Source: Phycisphaerales bacterium UBA7708 (GTDB lineage Bacteria; Planctomycetota; Phycisphaerae; Sedimentisphaerales; Anaerohalosphaeraceae). From it: 16,312 nt of DNA. A program made the position numbers and the translations under genes. How positions within the stretch are numbered: the first letter of the stretch is position 1; each line of letters opens with the position of its first letter. Below, one piece after another: positions 1 through 5,700 of the stretch. Where the stretch lies: the NCBI GenBank assembly GCA_002482415.1, contig DLFY01000048.1, positions 29,378 to 45,689 of the forward strand, in the 5' to 3' direction. The notes beneath the pieces were generated by a model. It did not search any database. It saw only the letters and a program-made list of their open reading frames with translations, and was not told the origin of the DNA.

Positions 1-236
1 TGCCATATTGATGAATTCAGTGGTTTTAAAAATCCTTTTTCTAACCGCCATTTATAAATATAAGCCATAACCCATGGGCCAATTAACATAATTATCAACA
101 CAAATGAGAAAAATATTATTGCCCATCCATTTTCATTTTGGCGAAAAAATATGGGGTGTCGATTAATATATAGATTTGATATATATCCCGCGACGGAAGA
201 GAGTAATAAAATAATAATACGTAAGTGCCTCCACAT
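1..236 (-). CDS. Small membrane protein, 3' end outside window (partial)
   Basis: An uninterrupted reading frame runs from an ATG at 236 to the left edge (78 codons, no stop). The start is supported by a GGAAAGG ribosome-binding site at 244-250, 7 nt upstream; a GTG directly before the ATG is a less likely start. The product has a hydrophobic stretch at about residues 6-22 (RIIILLLSSVAGY) and a second at about 38-62 (WAIIFFSFVLIIMLIGPWVMAY), followed by a basic segment KWRLEKG, so two membrane helices are expected. I do not recognise a family. The DNA is much richer in A+T than every other gene here, which may indicate foreign origin. It could be a short standalone protein or the N-terminus of a longer membrane protein. 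The frame is convincing because RBS, start and hydrophobic pattern agree, but no homology is claimed. Confidence 0.5.
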   Translation of the reverse strand, partial: MWRHLRIIILLLSSVAGYISNLYINRHPIFFRQNENGWAIIFFSFVLIIMLIGPWVMAYIYKWRLEKGFLKPLNSSIW

Positions 237-634
237 CACATGACCTTTCCTGATTGAGATTGTCCCCATGCGATGGACAGACTGGGTGAAGCTACGGTGT
301 AGGGATGTGCACCGTTTGGCTGTGTGAATGACTCCATCTTAACTCCTGTCCATGCTGTATGCTTCATATTGCCATGTAACCCTGTTCCATTTATTCCGAG
401 GGCATTATACATTGGCGGCCAGTTGCGGTCAATAGTATGCTGCCCTTTCAGGGCGTTTTTTCCAATGTCATTCTTACCCAGGGCGCTGCCCTGGGCTAAG
501 TTAGATTGGCCTTTCAGGCCGAAATGAAGCTAATACATCCAGATCCGGCCTGTCATTGGCCGTTAAAGGTGCTATAGATGTTGTGGCTTCCATAGCCAGT
601 CTGAGAAATTGCTCCATGCCACAGAGTGAGTTCC
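237..634. other. Intergenic region between two minus-strand genes
   Basis: I see no convincing gene in these 398 bases. Short open frames here encode fragments rich in Pro, Phe and Arg that arise from the hairpin cassette at 442-520 and have no ribosome-binding site. No clear promoter for the minus-strand gene starting at 236 could be picked out. The rest (about 240-430 and 530-634) shows no recognisable element. Confidence 0.5.
442..520. repeat. Hairpin cassette, copy 1 (three stem-loops)
   Basis: Three consecutive perfect inverted repeats: GCCCT-TTC-AGGGC at 442-454, CCCAGGGC-GCT-GCCCTGGG at 477-495, and GGCCT-TTC-AGGCC at 508-520. The same three hairpins, in the same order and similarly spaced, recur at 2088-2165 with paired base changes that preserve the stems. 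This looks like a REP/MITE-like intergenic element. No transposase or RAYT gene is present in the window. Confidence 0.8.
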
Positions 635-1654
635 TTACATCGCAGAGACGCGAGATTCTCCTGAATTGGGTTTGTTTTGCAAAAGTTTGTTTAAGACGAC
701 AGAGGAGAAGATGGGTGATTGGGGATTATCGAGGGAAGATTGAAACGCGAGGTGGTCCGGCAATGTTATGGTTTTTGTTACTTCGGGCTTACTGGATTTG
801 ACGGGATTTGCGTGATGAGCAGGATTTAAGGCGGAATCCGTCTGCGACGGATGCTGGTTGATGCCGAAGCTGGAAGCTCCGGCTACGCTGGCGGAGTGCT
901 CCACGGTCAAGCCGGGCCTGGCCGGGCCACTCCTCTGGGATGATTCTGCTATGCCGCGATGGGAGTACAGATTGGGATTGTCTTTGCCCGGCGAAATCAT
1001 TGGGTTGAGGGATTGTGTGGTTTGGAGTTCTTTGAGGGCTTTGTAGAAGCCGCGTTCGATGCGGGATTCGTAGCGCTGGAGCTTTTCGAGGACCTGTGGG
1101 CCGGTGAAGTCGTCGAGGAGGATTTGAGCAAGGATGGTGCTGACGGTTTCCGACGACGCTGGATTCCCGCCCCACGCTTTCGCGGGGGCAGGCTCTCCGC
1201 GGGAATGACAAATAGATGCGTTATCCGCAGATGTCAACAATTCTGGATTGCCGCCTTTCGATTTCGCGGGGGCAGGCTCCTGGGGGGAATGGCACTCGGC
1301 GGATGCATCAGAGGATGCAGAAATATCCGGGGCGGGATTGTCGGCGGCGGAGCGGATGAGATTGTCGAGGACGTAAGATTCATAATTCTGGGCCCGCTGG
1401 AGCCGCCAGGCAAGGTTGATGACGCGGTCGGCCAGTAGGGTTTCGATGTCGCCGGCGGGGGCAAGACGGGCGGTCATGCCGGTGCGGAAGCGGGCATAGG
1501 CGCCGGGGTCTTCGGATGCCAGGACGGGGCAGGCGGCGGTCAGGCCGTGGGTGACGGCGTTGGCGGCAACTCTGGCCTTGCCCTGCGGGGTTTTGGGGCC
1601 GGTGGATTTCTGGGCGTTGAGACGGTTGGCGGCGAGTTGTTTTTCGGTTGACAT
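635..1654 (-). CDS. Conserved hypothetical protein (STGPxTxxGK / NAxxHGL family) with in-frame repeat insertions
   Basis: The protein has 339 residues, with ATG at 1654 preceded by AAAGGAG 6 nt upstream. The N-terminal part resembles a hypothetical family I know from planctomycetes and acidobacteria: ANRLNAQKSTGPKTPQGK (residues 9-26), NAVTHGLTA (32-40), then an alpha-helical segment with LLADRVINLAWRLQRAQNYE (about 74-93). A second conserved helix, LQRYESRIERGFYKALKELQ (about 190-210), is also typical of the family. Between them lie two in-frame copies of a palindromic repeat (residues 121-137 and 149-165). The tail after about 212 overlaps two further dispersed repeats, at 866-891 and 798-825, and is low in complexity. 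Function is unknown; there is no signal peptide, membrane segment or catalytic motif. The N-terminal region looks genuinely coding. The tail could be repeat DNA that happens to stay open, so the gene may be decaying. Confidence 0.72.
   Translation of the reverse strand: MSTEKQLAANRLNAQKSTGPKTPQGKARVAANAVTHGLTAACPVLASEDPGAYARFRTGMTARLAPAGDIETLLADRVINLAWRLQRAQNYESYVLDNLIRSAADNPAPDISASSDASAECHSPQEPAPAKSKGGNPELLTSADNASICHSRGEPAPAKAWGGNPASSETVSTILAQILLDDFTGPQVLEKLQRYESRIERGFYKALKELQTTQSLNPMISPGKDNPNLYSHRGIAESSQRSGPARPGLTVEHSASVAGASSFGINQHPSQTDSALNPAHHANPVKSSKPEVTKTITLPDHLAFQSSLDNPQSPIFSSVVLNKLLQNKPNSGESRVSAM
798..825. repeat. TTGACGGGATTT-type dispersed repeat inside a gene
   Basis: This 28-bp sequence matches 23 of 28 positions of the intergenic sequence at 1765-1792 in the same orientation. 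Here it lies in the 3' third of the hypothetical gene 635-1654 and is translated in its minus-strand frame. The motif is of a kind I recall from non-coding DNA in many environmental bacterial genomes. Confidence 0.6.
866..891. repeat. GAAGCTGGAAGCT repeat, copy inside a gene
   Basis: A 26-bp sequence with a potential stem (CCGAAGCT/AGCTCCGG around GGA, one mismatch) that matches 24 of 26 bases at 15707-15732, where the stem is perfect. It lies within the 3' part of the minus-strand gene 635-1654 and is read in frame. Confidence 0.65.
1159..1294. repeat. Two in-frame copies of an ATTCCCGC...GCGGGAAT palindromic element
   Basis: Copy 1 (1159-1209) and copy 2 (1243-1294) share CTGGATT, GCC, TTTCGCGGGGGCAGGCTC and GGGAATG blocks. 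The outer arms of copy 1, ATTCCCGC and GCGGGAAT, are inverted repeats, while copy 2 is more eroded. The copies begin 84 bp (28 codons) apart, and both are translated on the minus strand as the near-repeats CHSPQEPAPAKSKGGNP and CHSRGEPAPAKAWGGNP. The element type (GGATTCCCGC...GCGGGAATGAC) is a widespread bacterial intergenic repeat; its presence inside a reading frame recalls the Rickettsia palindromic elements. Confidence 0.8.
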
Positions 1655-1677
1655 GGTTTGCTCCTTTCGTTTTTTGA

Positions 1678-1792
1678 AACCACAGATTTCACAGATTACA
1701 CGGATTAGTTCTTTTTAAATATTTTTGCCTCAGAGAACACAGCGGGTAAAGAGGATTCATTTTTTTGACGGGATTTACAGGATTAACAGGAT
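1678..1792. repeat. Dispersed CACAGATT / GACGGGATTTACAGGATT repeats
   Basis: Positions 1678-1706 hold a tandem-like CACAGATT-TCACAGATT-ACACGGATT motif, and 1765-1792 hold a TTGACGGGATTTACAGGATT motif with a diverged relative at 798-825. Both are of a kind I recall as common intergenic repeats in environmental genomes. They lie immediately upstream of the minus-strand gene starting at 1654, so its promoter must lie within or beyond them. Confidence 0.55.
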
Positions 1793-1984
1793 AAGGGTAA
1801 AGGGCAAAAGGTAAAATCAGGGAATCCGCGGGGGCGGAGGCTGATTGATATTTAAACGGGGATTTCATGGGCTTTATTTTCGGTATTTCAGATTATGCGT
1901 TGAAATCGGCTCGCTTGCGCTTGCCGCTGCTGTTTGCTGCGGTTTCCGGACGGCCCTTCGTTTGTATCGCAGGAGGTAGTTTTT

Positions 1985-2008
1985 TAGTTCGTAGTTCGTA
2001 GTTCGTAG
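1985..2008. repeat. Heptamer tandem repeat, (TAGTTCG)3 plus TAG
   Basis: Three perfect 7-bp units with a partial fourth. A second array with unit GAGTTCG lies at 2475-2498, differing by one base in the unit and having the same copy number. It resembles the short heptamer repeats described in cyanobacteria (STRR); no function can be inferred. Confidence 0.9.
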
Positions 2009-2087
2009 AAATAAAGACTACGACGGAATTATAACAACCTAACATATGCCTTACAAGTGAAATTTTTATAAAATTGCGGATTATGCT

Positions 2088-2300
2088 GCTCTTTCAGAGC
2101 GTTGGGGCGACGGGTTGCTCACCCAGGGCGTTGCCCTGGGCTGGGTTAGGCTGGCCCTTTGGGCCGGAAATTGCTTTCCGGGCGTTTCCACGCCCGGCTA
2201 TTTTATTCAACCCCTTCGGGGTTGGGGGATTTTTTTCGGACGTTTTTCTCCGGGTTTCGCTTCGCTTACCCGGAGCTATTCGGATTTGACCCTGCGGGTC
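2088..2300. repeat. Hairpin cassette, copy 2 (seven stem-loops)
   Basis: Seven successive inverted repeats: GCTCT-TTC-AGAGC (2088-2100), CCCAGGGC-GTT-GCCCTGGG (2122-2140), GGCCC-TTT-GGGCC (2153-2165), CCGGGCGT-TTCC-ACGCCCGG (2178-2197), CAACCCC-TTC-GGGGTTG (2208-2224), CTCCGGGT/ACCCGGAG with a 12-nt loop (2248-2275), and GACCC-TGC-GGGTC (2288-2300). The first three match the cassette at 442-520; the fourth and fifth match 12065-12112. No long T-run follows any of them, so they are not simple terminators. Confidence 0.85.
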
Positions 2301-2305
2301 GGGAA

Positions 2306-2470
2306 TCAAGAAGACAACAAGACAGGAAGACAGGAATATAGGAATATAGGTATGCAGGAAGAAGAAATCATAAATGCTAAGCACTAAATTCCAAACAAAT
2401 CCAAAAGAGACAATTCAAAAATCAAAAAGCAAACGTCAAAATGACAAGGTAAAATTGAAAAAGGAACTGT
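2306..2470. repeat. AGG-phased and A-rich degenerate repeat tract
   Basis: From about 2310 to 2365 the sequence steps through ACAGGA, ATAGGA and TATGCAGG units with a period near 8 bp. It continues into an A-rich stretch (about 2380-2460) with AAATCCAAAA- and CAAAAATCAAAA-like units. The TATGCAGG units also occur at 13587-13800 and 15650-15690. Confidence 0.6.
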
Positions 2471-2474
2471 TTAA

Positions 2475-2498
2475 GAGTTCGGAGTTCGGAGTTCGGAG
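2475..2498. repeat. Heptamer tandem repeat, (GAGTTCG)3 plus GAG
   Basis: Three perfect heptamers and a partial fourth, a one-base unit variant of the array at 1985-2008 on the same strand. Confidence 0.9.
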
Positions 2499-2687
2499 CA
2501 AAAATGAATTCCCTTCCCCGCCTGCGCGAGGATAAGGAGCGGAGGGCTGCCTGTGAGGGGGGAATTTGGTTATATACTCCTATGGGAAAGCCGAACAATA
2601 AAAGGAGGTGCGGGAGTCCTGGTATGCATTGAATAAATATATTGTCTATGCGGTTTTAGGATTTGTTTTTTTCATTGTTCTGGATTC

Positions 2688-2716
2688 TTGACATCTCAAG
2701 GTCAGATTTGTATAAT
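2688..2716 (+). promoter_or_regulatory. Sigma70-type promoter of the CotH protein gene
   Basis: A perfect -35 TTGACA at 2688-2693 and a perfect -10 TATAAT at 2711-2716 are separated by 17 nt. The start point would fall near 2722-2724, giving a leader of about 30 nt. A GAGG at 2743-2746 lies 7 nt before the ATG at 2754. It is the best promoter match in the window and suggests constitutive or strong expression; I see no operator palindrome around it. Confidence 0.8.
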
Positions 2717-2753
2717 ATAGTTCTAATAAACGTTCTTAAAATGAGGGTGACAC

Positions 2754-5700
2754 ATGACATGCGTTGAACGGTTCAGGCTTTTATTGATTGCTGGTTTTGT
2801 TTGTATGTTCTGCCGGGCGGGGTTTGCCGAGTGGATGGATTTGACCGATTACGGCGGGACCATCACGGCCAGTTCGCAGATTCATGAAGGCGAATCGAAA
2901 GAGAAGGCCTTTGATAATACGACGGCAACCAAGTGGCTGACCGGGGGAACTGCGACGGGGTGGATTCAATTTCAGTTTCCAGACGGGATTCAGTACGTTA
3001 TCGGACGGTATTCCATCGCCTCGGCCAATGATGCGCCGGAACGCGATCCGCGGAACTGGACGCTGATGGGGTCGAATGATGGAGCCAATTGGATGGTGGT
3101 GGATACGCAGGAAAACCAGAGCTGGAGCGGGCGGTTTCTGCGGCGGGAGTTTGAGTGCGTCAATCCGGGATCTTTCAATATCTATCGGCTTAATATCACC
3201 AGCAACAACGGCAGCCCGAATCTGACGGGGTTTTCGGAGATGGAGCTTCTGGGGTCGTCCAAATGGATTGACCGGACGGATTACGGCGGCATCGTGACGG
3301 CCAGTTCACAGATTCATGAGGGTGAATCGAAAGAGATGGCGTTTGACAATACCGTAACGACCAAGTGGCTGACGTACTTTACGGCTACGGGCTGGATTCA
3401 GTTCCAGTTTCCGCAGGGCAGCCGGTACCTGGTCGGGAAATATTCCATCGCGTCGGCCAATGATGCGCTGGAACGCGACCCGAAAAGCTGGACGCTGTAC
3501 GGGACCAATAATGAAATCGACTGGGTGGTGGTGGATACACGCAGCGAACAGAGCTGGACGTCCCGCTTTCAGCGGCGGGAGTTTGTCTGCGCCAATCCGG
3601 GGGCATACAATACGTACCGTCTGGATGTTACAGCCAACAACGGCAGCACCAATTTAATGGGATTTTCGGAGATGGAGCTTCTGGAGGAGGCGTTTATCGC
3701 GGAGAATCCGACGCCGGCGGATACGGCGTCCAACATCGGGGTCCAGAATCTGACGCTGAGCTGGGTCGGGCCGGAGGGGCTTTCCAGTCCGACGTATCGT
3801 ATTTATCTTTCGCCGTCGGCACTGCTAGTTCAAAGCGGCGATGCCTCGGTGATGCTGGGGGAGCAAACGGCTACGAGTCTTTTGGTTGCGTCGCTGGATA
3901 CGTTTACGACATATTACTGGCGGGTGGATGTGCTGGGTAACGATACGGTGTATGTCGGGCCGGTGTGGCGGTTTATGACCCTGCAGCCGGAGATAGGGTG
4001 TCTGCGTCTTTTGAGCGACATTGATTATGACTGCGAGGTGGGATTGTCGGACCTGGTGCTGATGGCGTCGCAGTGGCTGTCGGAGCCGTTTGGTGCGTAT
4101 CCGGCGGACCTGGACGATTCGGCGCGGGTGGATACGGGCGACCTGGCGGTACTTTCGGGTACCTGGCTGGAGACGGGGCAATCGGTGATTATTTCGGAAC
4201 TCATGGCGGACAATGAGACGACGCTGGCGGATAATTTCGGTGAGTATTCCGACTGGATTGAGATTAAAAATCTGGGCAGTACCCCGTGCAATCTGCAGGG
4301 GTGGTATTTGACTGACAGCAAAAAGGAACTTAAAAAATGGGCGTTTCCGGATGTCACGCTTGAGGCCAGGGGGATGCTGATTGTATTTGCATCCGAACGA
4401 AATCTTATTGATAACCCGGACTTTCTGCATACGAATTTCAAGCTGGGCAGTGACGGGGAATACGTGGCCCTGGTGCGGCCGGATGGAAGCATCGCCCATG
4501 AATTTGCCGAGGGATTTCCGGCACTGGGCAATGATGAGAGCTACGGGATGACGCTGCTGCCGGGGGAAGAGACGCTGGTGGCGAGCCTGCTGGTGGAAGC
4601 AACGCCGGGTCAGGACAATACCGCGGCGATGGTATCGTATAAACCGGTCTATTCGCAGGCCAGCGGTTTGTTCAGTTCGCCGTTAACGGTGGAGATTTCG
4701 GTGCCGGAGCCGGACAGCCAGATTCGTTATACCACAAACGGGTCGATTCCGACCGAGACTTCGACGCTTTATACGGGGCCGCTGACGATTTCAAAAACGA
4801 CCTGTATTCGGGCGGCGGCATTTAAAGATAAATACGTGCCGGGCAAGACAAGTACACGCAGCTACCTGTTTTTGGCGGATGCCATTCATCAGCCGGCGCT
4901 TCCGGAGGGATTCCCCTCGATGTGGAAGAATGTGGCGGCGGATTACCAGATGGCGCCGGATGTGACGACCCATGCGACCTACGGGCCGCTGATGGAGCCG
5001 TCGCTGCGGTCTTTGCCGGCGATTTCGATTGTGACATCGCTGGACAATCTGTTTGATGCGAGCACGGGGATTTATGTGAATCCGCTGCAGGAAGGTGTGG
5101 CCTGGGAGCGTCCGGTGTCGATGGAGATTATCGAGCCTGACAATTCGGATGTGTTCCAGATTGACTGCGGGCTGCGGATTCAGGGCGGGGCTTTCCGGAG
5201 CTTTGACTTGACGCATAAGAAATCGTTCCGGCTGCTGTTCAAGCGAAATTACGGGCCGGGCAAGCTGAATTATCCGCTGTTTGATGATCCGGATATTATC
5301 GGGCTGGATACACTGGTTCTGAGGGCGGGTGCCAATGACGGGTATTCGTGGAGTTCGGCACGGCTGACGGAACAGTATATTCGTGATGAGTTCGGGCGGA
5401 GTCTGCAGCGGGATTCGGGCAATGCCGGGTCGCACGGGACGTTTGTGCATCTGTATATTAACGGGCTGTACTGGGGCCTGTATAATGCGGTGGAGCGGCC
5501 GGACCATGCGTTTGGTGAGAAATACTATGGTGACAATAAAGAGGACTGGGATGCGATTAACAGCGGCGATGTGACCAACGGGGATTTGACGGCATGGAAT
5601 ACGCTGCTGGGCAAGTGCCGGGCGGGAATGACGACGATGGCGGCGTATCAGGAAATTCTGGGCAACAATCCGGACGGGACCCGTAATCCGGCGTATCCGG

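Larger units (their letters stand above)
1655..2687. other. Long intergenic region made mostly of repeats
   Basis: No convincing gene. It holds CACAGATTTCACAGATTACA-type repeats (1678-1706), the 1765-1792 repeat, two heptamer arrays, the seven-hairpin cassette and AGG-phased tracts, listed separately. Stretches 1800-1980 and 2500-2687 show no gene or named element, apart from a GC-rich patch at about 1905-1975. Short open frames over the cassette encode repeat-derived peptides without a ribosome-binding site. Confidence 0.6.

Noticed and set aside
2088..2300. Rho-independent terminators or a riboswitch
   Set aside because: The hairpins are serial, lack T-runs, sit far from gene ends, and the same modules recur in unrelated contexts, so a dispersed repeat explains them better.
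2074..2387. Short overlapping frames on both strands over the hairpin cassette
   Set aside because: The peptides are direct products of the palindromes; several frames are open at once, as expected for repeat DNA without stops.
1985..2498. CRISPR-like array
   Set aside because: The repeated units are 7 bp with no spacers; they are simple tandem repeats.
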